Below, one piece after another: positions 1-8,724 of a DNA stretch of 64,000 bases (position 1 is its first letter; every line of letters begins with the position of its first letter). The stretch lies in assembly GCF_018613895.1 (NCBI RefSeq), contig NZ_JAGGPH010000002.1:1-64000 (forward strand). Reading direction: 5' to 3'. The position numbers and the translations under genes are program-made. This DNA comes from Curtobacterium sp. ISL-83 (GTDB lineage: Bacteria > Actinomycetota > Actinomycetes > Actinomycetales > Microbacteriaceae). The notes under the pieces are model-generated. The model was not told where the DNA came from. It did not search any database and saw only the letters and a list, made by a program, of their open reading frames with translations.

Positions 1-446
1 GCCTGCGGCACCGGCGGGGCGGCGGGCGGTGCCGCCGGGGCCTGCGGGGCTGCGGGCTGCGTCTGGCCGGCGGGCGTGGGGTCGGGCTGGACGGGCTCCG
101 GGGCGGGAGCCTCGGACTCCTGCTCGGTGCTCGGGGCGGCCTCGGGCTCGCTCTGCTCGGCCGCTGCAGCGTTCGCGGAGTCGTCGGAACCCTGGTCGGA
201 CGAACCGGCGCCGTCCCCGATCTTCACGAGGGCGGTCCCGACCTCGACGGTCTCGTCCTCCTGGACGAGGATCTCCTCGACCACGCCGGCGATCGGCGAC
301 GGGATCTCGGTGTCGACCTTGTCGGTCGAGACCTCGAGCAGCGGCTCGTCGACCTCGACGCGGTCACCGACGTTCTTCAGCCATCGGGTGACCGTGCCCT
401 CGGTGACGCTCTCGCCGAGCGCCGGGAGGTTGACGGATTCGCTCAT
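1..446 (-). CDS. sucB: 2-oxoglutarate dehydrogenase E2 (dihydrolipoyl succinyltransferase), N-terminal part
   Basis: E2 core of a 2-oxo acid dehydrogenase complex, which transfers the acyl group from lipoate to CoA in the cytoplasm. Only the first ~148 residues are in the window; the C-terminal part runs off the left edge. The start ATG gives [17 protein letters not shown], then a complete lipoyl domain with the lipoylation lysine in [11 protein letters not shown] (about residue 43). A long Ala/Pro/Glu-rich linker follows. It lies 49 bp downstream of lpdA on the same strand, so E2 and E3 are probably co-transcribed. The [11 protein letters not shown] type of lipoyl domain points to the 2-oxoglutarate rather than the pyruvate complex. 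The catalytic domain cannot be seen. Confidence 0.9.
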   Translation of the reverse strand, partial: MSESVNLPALGESVTEGTVTRWLKNVGDRVEVDEPLLEVSTDKVDTEIPSPIAGVVEEILVQEDETVEVGTALVKIGDGAGSSDQGSDDSANAAAAEQSEPEAAPSTEQESEAPAPEPVQPDPTPAGQTQPAAPQAPAAPPAAPPVPQ

Positions 447-495
447 CGGGTGGACTCCTCTTCGCGGGGAATTGCGGTGTTGGTGGTTGTCATGG

Positions 496-1869
496 TCACA
501 GCGCGTGCAGCGGCTTGCCCGCGAGGTGCAGGAAGGCCTCGCCGAGGGCTTCGTTCTGGGTGGGGTGCGCGTGGACCAGGGGCGCGACGTCCTCCGGGTG
601 CGCTTCCCAGTTCACCGCGAGCTGCGCTTCACCGATGAGCTCGCCGACGCGGGCGCCGATCATGCTGACGCCGACGACCGGGCCGTCGATCACGCGGACG
701 ACCTTGACCGAACCCGACGTGCCGATGATGTGGCTGCGGCCGTTGCCGGCGAGGTTGTACTCGTACGAGTCGACCTTGTCGGCGCCGTACTCGGCTTCGG
801 CCTTGGCCTGCGAGAGGCCCACCGACGCGACCTCGGGGTCGCTGTAGGTGACCTTCGGGATATTCTTGTCCTCGATGACGACGGGGTGCAGACCCGCGAT
901 CTCCTCGGCGACGAAGATGCCCTGCTGGAAGCCGCGGTGGGCGAGCTGCAGCCCCGGCACGATGTCGCCGACGGCGTACACGTTCGGGATGTTCGTGGCG
1001 AGGCGCTCGTTCGTGATGACGTAGCCACGGTCCATCGTGACGCCGACCTCGTCGTAGCCGACGTTCTGGGTGACGGGGCCACGCCCGACGGCGACCAGCA
1101 GGACGTCACCGTCGAAGGTCTTGCCGTCCTCCAGCGTGACGACGACGCCGTTCTCGTGCTGCTCGACGCCCTGGAACCGCACACCGAGCGAGAACTCGAT
1201 GCCGCGCTTCCGGAACGCACGCTCGAGCTGCTTGGACATCGACTCGTCTTCGGCCGGGATGAGGTGCGGCAGCGCCTCGACGATGGTGACCTCGGCGCCG
1301 AAGGACTTCCAGACGCTCGCGAACTCGACGCCGATGACGCCGCCGCCGAGGATGACGACCTTGTTCGGGACGTAGTCCATGCGGAGCGCGGTCTCGGAGG
1401 AGATCACACGGCCGCCGAGCTCGAGCCCGGGCAGCGACTTCGAGTAGGAGCCGGTCGCGAGGACGACGTTCTTGCCGGTGACGGTCTGGTCGCCGACCTG
1501 CACCGTGTTCGGCGAGGTCAGACGGCCCCAGCCGGTGACGACCGTGATGCCGCGGGCCTTGATCAGGCCCTGCAGGCCCTTGTACTTGGACGTGATGACG
1601 CCCTGCTGGTACTCGATCACCTTCGGGACGTCGACGCCGGCGAACTCGGCGACGACGCCGTACTTCTCGGCGTCGCGGGTGGCGTCGGCCACCTCGGCGG
1701 CGTGGAGCAACGCCTTGGTCGGGATGCACCCGCGGTGCAGGCACGTCCCTCCGAGCTTGTCGCCCTCGATGAGCGCGACGCTCATGCCGAGCTCGGCGGC
1801 TCGCAGCGCTGCGGCGTACCCGCCACTGCCGCCACCGAGGACCACGACGTCGTAAGTCTGTTCCGTCAC
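496..1869 (-). CDS. lpdA: dihydrolipoyl dehydrogenase (E3)
   Basis: FAD enzyme that re-oxidises dihydrolipoamide with NAD+ for the 2-oxo acid dehydrogenase complexes. The 457-aa length is normal. Visible features in order: FAD-binding GGGSGG near residue 12, redox-active disulfide CLHRGC (Cys43 and Cys48), NAD-binding [15 protein letters not shown], second FAD contact YAVGDIVPG, and the C-terminal HAHPTQNE segment carrying the His-Glu base pair. The GTG start was chosen because a GAGGGAG ribosome site lies just upstream and because the FAD fold begins at once; the longer open frame upstream is proline- and arginine-rich and looks untranslated. It is followed by sucB on the same strand. Confidence 0.95.
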   Translation of the reverse strand: MTEQTYDVVVLGGGSGGYAAALRAAELGMSVALIEGDKLGGTCLHRGCIPTKALLHAAEVADATRDAEKYGVVAEFAGVDVPKVIEYQQGVITSKYKGLQGLIKARGITVVTGWGRLTSPNTVQVGDQTVTGKNVVLATGSYSKSLPGLELGGRVISSETALRMDYVPNKVVILGGGVIGVEFASVWKSFGAEVTIVEALPHLIPAEDESMSKQLERAFRKRGIEFSLGVRFQGVEQHENGVVVTLEDGKTFDGDVLLVAVGRGPVTQNVGYDEVGVTMDRGYVITNERLATNIPNVYAVGDIVPGLQLAHRGFQQGIFVAEEIAGLHPVVIEDKNIPKVTYSDPEVASVGLSQAKAEAEYGADKVDSYEYNLAGNGRSHIIGTSGSVKVVRVIDGPVVGVSMIGARVGELIGEAQLAVNWEAHPEDVAPLVHAHPTQNEALGEAFLHLAGKPLHAL

Positions 1870-1978
1870 CTGGTGCAACTCCCTCGTGCGTGTCGGGCCG
1901 ATCGGGCCCTCCTGGACACCGCGCGAGCGGCGTCCGACGGTCGGACCGCATGGTTCCGGTCCCGTCCCGTGCAGTACC

Positions 1979-2010
1979 GGTGGGAGGCGCGGCGACGCGC
2001 CCGTCCCACC
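1979..2010 (-). terminator. probable terminator of pepA
   Basis: Imperfect GC-rich hairpin just after the pepA stop codon: GGTGGGA-GGCGCG pairs with CGCGCC-CGTCCCACC around a four-base loop. Confidence 0.5.
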
Positions 2011-2023
2011 GACACCCAACCTA

Positions 2024-3505
2024 CTACCTGGACTGCAGCTCTTCTGCGAGTGCGACGAGTGTCCGCACCATGACCCCGGTCGCGCCCTTGCCGAGCCACC
2101 CGTACCCGCCGCCCTTGTTCTCGGACGGCCCGGCGATGTCGAGGTGCGCCCAGGGGACGCCCTCGCCGACGAAGCGCTCGAGGAACTTACCGGCGAGCAG
2201 CATGCCGCCGGCCGGGTTGCCGACGGTGGCGTTCACCATGTCGGCGACCTCACTGGCGAGCCGGGCGTCGAGCTCCTCCGGGAGCGGCATCGGCCAGACC
2301 GGCTCCGCGACCGACTCGGCCACCGCCCGGACCCGGGCGACGAGGTCGTCGCTGCCCATCAGGCCGGACGTCCGGTCGCCGAGCGCGACGACCTGCGCGC
2401 CGGTGAGCGTGGCGACGTCGACGAGCGCGTCGGGGTGTTCGAGCGACGCGGCGGCCATGCCGTCACCGAGGACGAGTCGACCCTCGGCGTCGGTGTTCGT
2501 CACCTCGACGGTCTTGCCGTTCTTGAGCGTCAGGACGTCGCCGGGGCGGATCGCCGAGCCGGACGGCATGTTCTCCGCCAGGCACAGCCACGCCGTGACC
2601 GCGACGTCCAGCCCGAGCCGTGCCGCTGCGACGGTGGCCGCGAGGACGGTGGCCGCTCCGGTCATGTCGGTCTTCATCCCGAGCATGCCGGCTGCGGGCT
2701 TCAAGGACAGGCCGCCGGAGTCGAACGTGATGCCCTTCCCGACGAGGGCGAGGTGCTTGGTGGCGGACTCCGGCGCGTACCGGACGACGACGAGTCGCGG
2801 CGGGCGGACCGATCCGCGCCCGACGCCGAGGATGCCGCCGAACCCCTGCTCGGCGAGCGCCGTCTCGTCGAGGACCTCGACCGTCAGCGGGAGCCCGTCC
2901 GCGACGGACGTCGCGACGTCGGCCACGTCAGCCGGACCGAGGTCGCCGGCCGCGGTGTTGACGAGGTCGCGGACGAGCGCGACGGCGTCGGCGATCACGG
3001 CCGGCCGGACCGTGGCATCGGCAGCCGTGTCCTCGGGGGCGACGACCTCGATGCGCTGGTCGCCCCGCGTCGGACCGGTCGTGCCGGCCCCCTTGTGCCG
3101 GGTGAACGCGTAGGCGCCGAGCGCCGCGCCCTCGAGTACGGCCTCGACCTCGGCGGCCGACGTGGTCGGCAGCGCGAGCGCGATCGAGGCGACCTGGGGG
3201 AGCTGCCGGACGGCGCTCCCGGCCGCCGACCGGAGCGCAGCCGCCCCGGTGGTGCTGCCGAGGCCGACGAGGGCGATCGAGGCCGCGGCCACGTCGGTGC
3301 CCGGCAGGCGGACGAGCTGGTCCTTCGCGCCCGTGACGCCGATGGCCGCGAGGTCCAGACCGGCGAGGGCGTCGACCGCGCCGGCCGCGCTGGACTCCAC
3401 GGCGGCGGGTGCGCCGTCTGCGCCGGGCCGTACCCCCACGACGAGGACGTCGGCGTCGATGGTGGCGGGGGAGGAACTGGTGGTGTGCAGCGTCGGTCGG
3501 ACCAT
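2024..3505 (-). CDS. pepA: leucyl aminopeptidase (M17 family)
   Basis: Cytosolic metallo-aminopeptidase that removes N-terminal residues from peptides, using two metal ions. The 493-aa product has the variable N-terminal domain and a complete C-terminal catalytic domain: KGITFDSGGLSLKP with metal and catalytic lysine residues, KTDMTGAATV, and the family signature NTDAEGRLVLGD. The ATG start is supported by TAGGGT seven bases upstream, the pattern of a leaderless promoter. The gene is transcribed toward lpdA and is divergent from the PAC2 gene. Confidence 0.93.
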   Translation of the reverse strand: MVRPTLHTTSSSPATIDADVLVVGVRPGADGAPAAVESSAAGAVDALAGLDLAAIGVTGAKDQLVRLPGTDVAAASIALVGLGSTTGAAALRSAAGSAVRQLPQVASIALALPTTSAAEVEAVLEGAALGAYAFTRHKGAGTTGPTRGDQRIEVVAPEDTAADATVRPAVIADAVALVRDLVNTAAGDLGPADVADVATSVADGLPLTVEVLDETALAEQGFGGILGVGRGSVRPPRLVVVRYAPESATKHLALVGKGITFDSGGLSLKPAAGMLGMKTDMTGAATVLAATVAAARLGLDVAVTAWLCLAENMPSGSAIRPGDVLTLKNGKTVEVTNTDAEGRLVLGDGMAAASLEHPDALVDVATLTGAQVVALGDRTSGLMGSDDLVARVRAVAESVAEPVWPMPLPEELDARLASEVADMVNATVGNPAGGMLLAGKFLERFVGEGVPWAHLDIAGPSENKGGGYGWLGKGATGVMVRTLVALAEELQSR

Positions 3506-3512
3506 GCCGACC

Positions 3513-3518
3513 ACCCTA
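3513..3518 (-). promoter_or_regulatory. -10 hexamer of pepA (leaderless)
   Basis: TAGGGT read on the minus strand, seven bases before the pepA ATG. This fits the actinobacterial TANNNT element, with transcription starting at or next to the start codon. Confidence 0.5.
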
Positions 3519-3577
3519 GCCAGGGGCTGTTCGCTGTCGGCGTGGCCAGCGCGCACGGGGGACGGGAACGGCCCGCC

Positions 3578-3583
3578 TAGCAT
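3578..3583 (+). promoter_or_regulatory. -10 hexamer of the PAC2 gene (leaderless)
   Basis: TAGCAT followed by seven bases and the GTG at 3591. The only ATG nearby (3582) overlaps this hexamer, which argues that GTG 3591 is the true start. Confidence 0.5.
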
Positions 3584-3590
3584 GGGAACG

Positions 3591-4514
3591 GTGAACCACC
3601 CCGAGGACCTCTACACGTTCGACGGCGACGCGCCGACCGTCCCGGCGGGCCTGCACCTCATCGCCGGTCTGACCGGTTTCGCGGACGCCGGTTCCGCCGT
3701 CGCGCAGGTGACCACCGCGGTGCTCGGTTCCCTCGAGACGCAGCTGGTCGCGGAGTTCGACCCCGACGTGCTGCTCGACTGGCGCGCACGGCGTCCGGTG
3801 ATCACCTTCGAACACGACCACATCACCGCCGTCGAGTCCCCGCGGCTCGCGCTCCACCTGGTGCGTGACGAGCTCGGCCAGCCGTTCCTCTTCCTGTCCG
3901 GGTACGAGCCGGACTTCCAGTGGAACCGGTTCGTGCGCGCCGTCACCGACCTCGCCGCCGAGCTGCAGGTCGCCGACACCACCTGGATCCAGTCGATCCC
4001 GATGCCCGTGCCGCACACGCGGCCGATCAGCCTGACCGTGTCGGGCACGCGCGCCGACCTCGTCGAACAGATGAGCGTGTGGAAGCCGGAGACGCAGGCG
4101 CCCGCGAACGTCCTGCACCTGGTGGAGCACCGGCTCTCCGAGCTGGGCGAGCAGGTCACGGGCCTCGTCCTGCTCGTCCCGCACTACCTCTCGGACACGG
4201 AGTTCCCGGACACGGCGGTGGCGGCGCTCTCGGGCATCTCCGCCGCGACCGGTCTGATCTTCCCGACCGATGCGCTCCGCGAGGAGGGCCGGGAGTTCCG
4301 TGCCCGTGTCGACGAGCAGGTCGCGGGCAACCAGGAACTGCAGCGGCTGGTGTCCGTGCTCGAGGAGCGCCACGACACCTACATGGAGGGCAACCCGATC
4401 GCCTCGCCGCTCACGGGCGTCGACGGGCAGGTCCCCACGGCGGACTCGATCGCCGCGGAGCTCGAGCGGTTCCTGGCGGACCGCCGGTCCGACGGGGACC
4501 CGAGCGCGGACTGA
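3591..4514 (+). CDS. PAC2 family protein (proteasome assembly chaperone-like)
   Basis: A 307-aa member of the PAC2 family, found in many Actinobacteria and related to eukaryotic proteasome-assembly chaperones; its bacterial role is not established. The N-terminal LHLIAGLTGFADAGSAVAQV and the downstream LFLSGYEPDFQW and IPMPVPHTRP segments are typical. The C-terminal third is polar and helical (LQRLVSVLEERHDTYMEG), as in other members. The GTG start follows a TAGCAT hexamer by seven bases; an in-frame ATG at 3582 would add three residues. It is divergent from pepA and is followed by an imperfect hairpin. Confidence 0.85.
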   Translation: MNHPEDLYTFDGDAPTVPAGLHLIAGLTGFADAGSAVAQVTTAVLGSLETQLVAEFDPDVLLDWRARRPVITFEHDHITAVESPRLALHLVRDELGQPFLFLSGYEPDFQWNRFVRAVTDLAAELQVADTTWIQSIPMPVPHTRPISLTVSGTRADLVEQMSVWKPETQAPANVLHLVEHRLSELGEQVTGLVLLVPHYLSDTEFPDTAVAALSGISAATGLIFPTDALREEGREFRARVDEQVAGNQELQRLVSVLEERHDTYMEGNPIASPLTGVDGQVPTADSIAAELERFLADRRSDGDPSAD

Positions 4515-4565
4515 CCCGCTCCAGCTCGACCCACCGCCGGAGCGCGACGTGCGCCGCGGGCGCGG

Positions 4566-4601
4566 GTGGCGCCTCCAGGCCGGTCGGACGGGAGGCGCTC
4601 C
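4566..4601 (+). terminator. possible terminator after the PAC2 gene
   Basis: Imperfect inverted repeat: GTGGCGCCTCC pairs with GGAGGCGCTCCAC around a 14-base loop. It contains the GACGGGAGGC string that recurs in other hairpins of this window. Confidence 0.4.
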
Positions 4602-4662
4602 ACAGGTGACGCGCGCTCGTCGCGTCGTCCACAGGCCGGGTCGGCGACCACGCGAGCGCCGG

Positions 4663-4668
4663 TAGCCT
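4663..4668 (+). promoter_or_regulatory. -10 hexamer of the MFS transporter gene (leaderless)
   Basis: TAGCCT, six bases before the GTG start at 4675. Confidence 0.5.
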
Positions 4669-4674
4669 GTCGGG

Positions 4675-6000
4675 GTGAACTCCCGGCGTGCCTTCATCGT
4701 GTGGGGCGTCGCGGTCCTGGCCTACGTGCTGGCGGTCGTGCAACGCTCGTCGCTCGGCGTGTCCGGTGTCGACGCCCAGGACCGCTTCGCGGTCTCGGCC
4801 GCGGTCCTCTCGACCCTCGCCGTGGTGCAGATCGCGGTCTACGCGGGCCTGCAGATCCCGGTCGGGATCGCGCTCGACCGCGTGGGCCCACGCCGTCTGG
4901 TGCTGCTCGGTGCCGCGCTGCTCGTCGTCGGCCAGGCGATCGTGGCGGTGTCGCCCTCCATCGGCCCGGCGATCGCCGGTCGGGTGCTCGTCGGCGCCGG
5001 TGACGCGATGACGTTCATCTCGGTCATCCGGCTCGTCCCGATGTGGTTCAGCGGGCGGATCCTGCCGCAGATCTCGCAGTGGACCGGCAACCTCGGGCAG
5101 ATTGGGCAGATTCTGTCGGCGTTCCCGTTCGCGGTGCTGCTGCACACGGCGGGGTGGACACCCGCGTTCTCGGTCGCGGCCGCCGCCAGTGCCGTCGGGC
5201 TCGTCCTGGCCGTGGTGTTCGTACGGAACGGGCCCGTCCCGGTCCGGACCGACACCATCCCGCTCCCGCTGCCCCACTCGTGGCGCGGTGCGTTCCACAC
5301 CTTCGGGCACGCACTCCGGCGCCCGGGGACGCAGCTCGGCTTCTGGTCGCACTACGTGACGCAGTCCTCGGGCACGGTGTTCTCGCTGCTCTGGGGCGTG
5401 CCGATGCTCCGCGGGCTCGGGTACACGTCCTCCGAGGCCGCGGGCTTCCTGACGGTGATCGTGGTCGTCGGGTTCGTGGCGGGGCCGATGCTCGGCGTGC
5501 TGTGCGCCCGGTTCCCGATGCGTCGGTCGAACCTGGTGCTCGGGATCGTCGCGGCGCTGGCGCTCGTGTGGACCGCCGTGCTGCTCTGGCCGGGTCACCC
5601 GCCGACCTGGCTGCTGGTGCTCCTCGTCGTCGTGATGGGCATCGGCGGACCCGGGTCCCTCATCGGGTTCGACTTCGCGCGCACCTTCAACCCGGTCGGC
5701 TCGCTCGGTTCGGCGAACGGCGTGGTGAACGTCGGGGGCTTCCTCGCCGCCTTCGTGATGATGTTCCTGATCGGCACGCTGCTCGACGCGACCGCACGGG
5801 CATCCGGCACGACGGTGTTCGCCTGGCAGAACTTCCGCATCGCGCTGACCGTGCAGTACGTGGTGGTCGGGTTCGGAGTGGTGATGCTGCTCCAGGCCCG
5901 CCGACGGACACGCCGGGCGATGCGGGTCGAGGACGGAATACGGGTGGCCCCACTCTGGGTTGCACTCGTTGCGCGCCTGCGGAAGCAGAGCGTGCAATAA
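4675..6000 (+). CDS. MFS transporter
   Basis: A 441-aa major facilitator superfamily protein of the inner membrane, with about twelve hydrophobic helices beginning at WGVAVLAYVLAVVQR. The loop between helices 2 and 3 carries the family motif as GIALDRVGPRRLVLLGA. The C-terminal tail is basic. The substrate cannot be told from sequence. The neighbours are a PAC2 protein and sigA, neither of which hints at a cargo. The GTG start sits six bases after a TAGCCT hexamer, so the message is probably leaderless. Confidence 0.88.
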   Translation: MNSRRAFIVWGVAVLAYVLAVVQRSSLGVSGVDAQDRFAVSAAVLSTLAVVQIAVYAGLQIPVGIALDRVGPRRLVLLGAALLVVGQAIVAVSPSIGPAIAGRVLVGAGDAMTFISVIRLVPMWFSGRILPQISQWTGNLGQIGQILSAFPFAVLLHTAGWTPAFSVAAAASAVGLVLAVVFVRNGPVPVRTDTIPLPLPHSWRGAFHTFGHALRRPGTQLGFWSHYVTQSSGTVFSLLWGVPMLRGLGYTSSEAAGFLTVIVVVGFVAGPMLGVLCARFPMRRSNLVLGIVAALALVWTAVLLWPGHPPTWLLVLLVVVMGIGGPGSLIGFDFARTFNPVGSLGSANGVVNVGGFLAAFVMMFLIGTLLDATARASGTTVFAWQNFRIALTVQYVVVGFGVVMLLQARRRTRRAMRVEDGIRVAPLWVALVARLRKQSVQ

Positions 6001-6192
6001 TGAGGTCGGACCCGGTCGGGATCCCCTTGTCTCGGAACGCTCGTGAGCGCCTGAAGACGCGGGGGACTTGACATGGGTCCTAGTGCTGCCCGGAACAGTC
6101 GGACCTGATGACGCGGATGACCGCGGCGCAGGCCCTGGGCGGCGAGGGAGGCCACGACCCCAGGAACGTGGCACGACGAGAGAGGTGATCGC

Positions 6193-7458
6193 ATGGCTGC
6201 CCGGAGCACGACGATCGATCCCACGAAGGACACCGAGCCCGAGGGCACCACGGCTGAGGCCGCGGAGACCGAGGGGACCGCCGCGCCGAAGAAGCGCGCC
6301 ACCAAGACCACGGCGGCCAAGAAGGCCGCGCCGAAGAAGGCCGCCCCGAAGACCAAGAAGACGGCGTCCAGCGACGACGACGAGATCGCCGACGAGACGC
6401 CCGAGGTCGAGGCCACCGACGACGACGACACCGAGACGACGAGCACGAGCACCGTCCCTGACGCCGCTGCTGCGGTCGCCGCCGGAGCCCTCGTCATCTC
6501 CCAGTCCGACGACGACGAAGCGCCGGTGTACTCGACGACCATCACCGGTGCGACCGCCGACCCGGTGAAGGACTACCTGAAGCAGATCGGCAAGGTCGCG
6601 CTCCTCAACGCCGAGCAGGAGGTCGAGCTCGCCATGCGGATCGAGGCCGGCCTGTTCGCCGAGGACAAGCTGCAGCACTCCACCGGGCTGTCCAAGCCCG
6701 AGGAGCGCGAGCTGCGCTGGGTCGCTCGTGACGGGCAGCGTGCGAAGTCGCACCTGCTCGGCGCGAACCTCCGCCTGGTCGTCTCGCTGGCCAAGCGCTA
6801 CACCGGTCGCGGCATGCAGTTCCTCGACCTCATCCAGGAAGGCAACCTGGGCCTGATCCGTGCGGTCGAGAAGTTCGACTACACCAAGGGCTTCAAGTTC
6901 TCGACGTACGCCACCTGGTGGATCCGTCAGGCGATCACCCGTGCCATGGCCGACCAGGCGCGGACGATCCGCATCCCGGTCCACATGGTCGAGGTCATCA
7001 ACAAGCTGGCGCGTGTCCAGCGGCAGATGCTGCAGGACCTCGGTCGCGAGCCCACCCCGGAAGAGCTCGCCCGCGAGCTCGACATGACCCCGGAGAAGGT
7101 CGTCGAGGTCCAGAAGTACGGCCGCGAGCCGATCTCGCTGCACACGCCCCTCGGTGAGGACGGCGACTCCGAGTTCGGTGACCTCATCGAGGACACCGAG
7201 GCGGTCGTGCCGGCCGACGCCGTGGGCTTCACGATGCTGCAGAAGCAGCTCGAGAGCCTGCTCGACTCCCTGTCCGAGCGCGAGGCGGGAGTGATCCGCA
7301 TGCGCTTCGGCCTCGGTGACGGTCAGCCGAAGACCCTCGACCAGATCGGCGACACGTTCGGCGTGACGCGTGAGCGCATCCGTCAGATCGAGTCCAAGAC
7401 GATGGCGAAGCTCCGCCACCCGTCGCGATCGCAGTCGCTGCGCGACTACCTCGAGTAA
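6193..7458 (+). CDS. sigA: RNA polymerase primary sigma factor SigA/RpoD
   Basis: Housekeeping sigma factor, 421 aa. Residues 1-120 are a Lys/Ala- and Asp/Glu-rich variable head of the kind seen in actinobacterial primary sigma factors. Conserved regions follow: [19 protein letters not shown] (region 1.2), [20 protein letters not shown] and [17 protein letters not shown] (regions 2.1-2.4), region 3, and the region 4.2 helix-turn-helix [29 protein letters not shown] ribosome site precedes the ATG. The murT-like gene begins six bases after its stop codon, so read-through transcription is likely. Confidence 0.96.
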   Translation: MAARSTTIDPTKDTEPEGTTAEAAETEGTAAPKKRATKTTAAKKAAPKKAAPKTKKTASSDDDEIADETPEVEATDDDDTETTSTSTVPDAAAAVAAGALVISQSDDDEAPVYSTTITGATADPVKDYLKQIGKVALLNAEQEVELAMRIEAGLFAEDKLQHSTGLSKPEERELRWVARDGQRAKSHLLGANLRLVVSLAKRYTGRGMQFLDLIQEGNLGLIRAVEKFDYTKGFKFSTYATWWIRQAITRAMADQARTIRIPVHMVEVINKLARVQRQMLQDLGREPTPEELARELDMTPEKVVEVQKYGREPISLHTPLGEDGDSEFGDLIEDTEAVVPADAVGFTMLQKQLESLLDSLSEREAGVIRMRFGLGDGQPKTLDQIGDTFGVTRERIRQIESKTMAKLRHPSRSQSLRDYLE

Positions 7459-7464
7459 GCCGGC

Positions 7465-8724
7465 ATGCGTTTCCTGATCCCGATCCTGGTCGGGCGGATC
7501 CTCCGCGCCCTCGCCCGTGCGCGGGGCGGCGGGTCCGCCTACCCGGGCTACATCGTCCTGAAGCTCGTGCCGGACTTCCTGCAGCACGTGACGAAGCAGT
7601 TCCCGAACGGCGTCGTCTTCGTCCTGGGGTCGAACGGCAAGTCGACGACCACGCACATGATCTCGGACATCGTCCGGGCGCACGGGCTCCGGGTCTTCAC
7701 GAACCCGTCCGGGGCGAACCTGCCGCAGGGCATCGCGTCGGCGCTGCTGTCCGAGGTCTCCCTCACCGGGCGGCTCAAGGCGGACATCGGCATCCTCGAG
7801 GTCGACGAGGCCTTCGCGGTCGAGCTCGCCGGCATCCTGTCGCCCTCCACGGTGACGATGCTGAACGTCCAGGTGGACCAGCTGTACCGGTTCTTCGAGA
7901 CCGAGCGCGTCGCGACGATGATGCTCGACACCGCCGCGCTGTCCACGGCGAACGTCATCACGAACCACGACGACCACTTCCTCGACGCCTACCAGGGTGT
8001 CGACGGGCAGCGGGTGCTGCGCTTCGGTGCCAGCGCCGAGGTGGTGGCCGCCGCGCCGAACGGCCTGCAGAACGCGGACTCGTTCGAGGCGGGCGACCGT
8101 CCGACGACCGTGGCCGACGCCGAGGTCGTGACGCACACCGGCGACGGTGCGACGATCCGCTTCGACGGCGTCGACATCCCGGTGCGTCTGCCGGCCCGCG
8201 GCCTCCACTACGCGGTGGACGCCGCTGCGGCGACCGCCACGGCGAGTGTTGCGCTCGGTCCGCAGTTCCGTGCCGAGGCCGTGACGAAGGCCTTCGGCAC
8301 CATGAAGCCGGCGTACGGCCGTGGTGAGCGGCTGCCCATCGCAGGCGAGTCGGCCGAGTTCACGATGTTCAAGAACGCCGCGAGCCTGCAGCTGAACCTC
8401 GACGCACTGCCAGACCACCCCGAACAGGTGCTCATGGCGATCGACGAGGGCACGCCGGACATCTCGTGGATCTACGACATCGACTTCTCGAAGCTCGACC
8501 ACGTAGACGTCGTCTCCGGCGACAAGGCGTGGCAGATCGCCGTCGCACTCGAACACGCCGGGGTGCGCATCGGCAAGGTCGACCCCGACGTCGAGTCCGC
8601 GATCAAGCACATGGAGCAGCTGGGGGCCACCACCACCGGCACCAAGAACTTCATCGTCAACTACGAGATCATGATGATCGCCCGGAAGGCCCTCGGCCAC
8701 CCGGACATGGAGAAGACCGCATGA
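7465..8724 (+). CDS. murT: MurT-like Mur ligase (lipid II D-Glu ligase subunit, divergent)
   Basis: A 419-aa Mur-ligase-family protein with a DUF1727-type C-terminal domain. In classical MurT/GatD, MurT activates the alpha-carboxyl of D-Glu in lipid II with ATP and ammonia from GatD amidates it. Conserved here: P-loop GSNGKSTTTH (about 55-64), AYGRGE, and DISWIYDIDF in the C-terminal domain. Unusual: the protein has no cysteine at all, so the four-cysteine zinc ribbon typical of MurT is missing, and the usual RDQLDRYGE motif is altered to VDQLYRFFE. It overlaps the GatD-like gene by four bases (ATGA). The family assignment is firm, but amidation of D-Glu is doubtful. Microbacteriaceae are known for group B peptidoglycan, where the bridge attaches at this carboxyl, so an amino-acid ligase role is a reasonable inference. 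Confidence 0.85.
   Translation: MRFLIPILVGRILRALARARGGGSAYPGYIVLKLVPDFLQHVTKQFPNGVVFVLGSNGKSTTTHMISDIVRAHGLRVFTNPSGANLPQGIASALLSEVSLTGRLKADIGILEVDEAFAVELAGILSPSTVTMLNVQVDQLYRFFETERVATMMLDTAALSTANVITNHDDHFLDAYQGVDGQRVLRFGASAEVVAAAPNGLQNADSFEAGDRPTTVADAEVVTHTGDGATIRFDGVDIPVRLPARGLHYAVDAAAATATASVALGPQFRAEAVTKAFGTMKPAYGRGERLPIAGESAEFTMFKNAASLQLNLDALPDHPEQVLMAIDEGTPDISWIYDIDFSKLDHVDVVSGDKAWQIAVALEHAGVRIGKVDPDVESAIKHMEQLGATTTGTKNFIVNYEIMMIARKALGHPDMEKTA

Noticed and set aside
6068..6073. TTGACA as -35 element of sigA
   Set aside because: No acceptable -10 hexamer lies 16-18 bases downstream, so no promoter is called.
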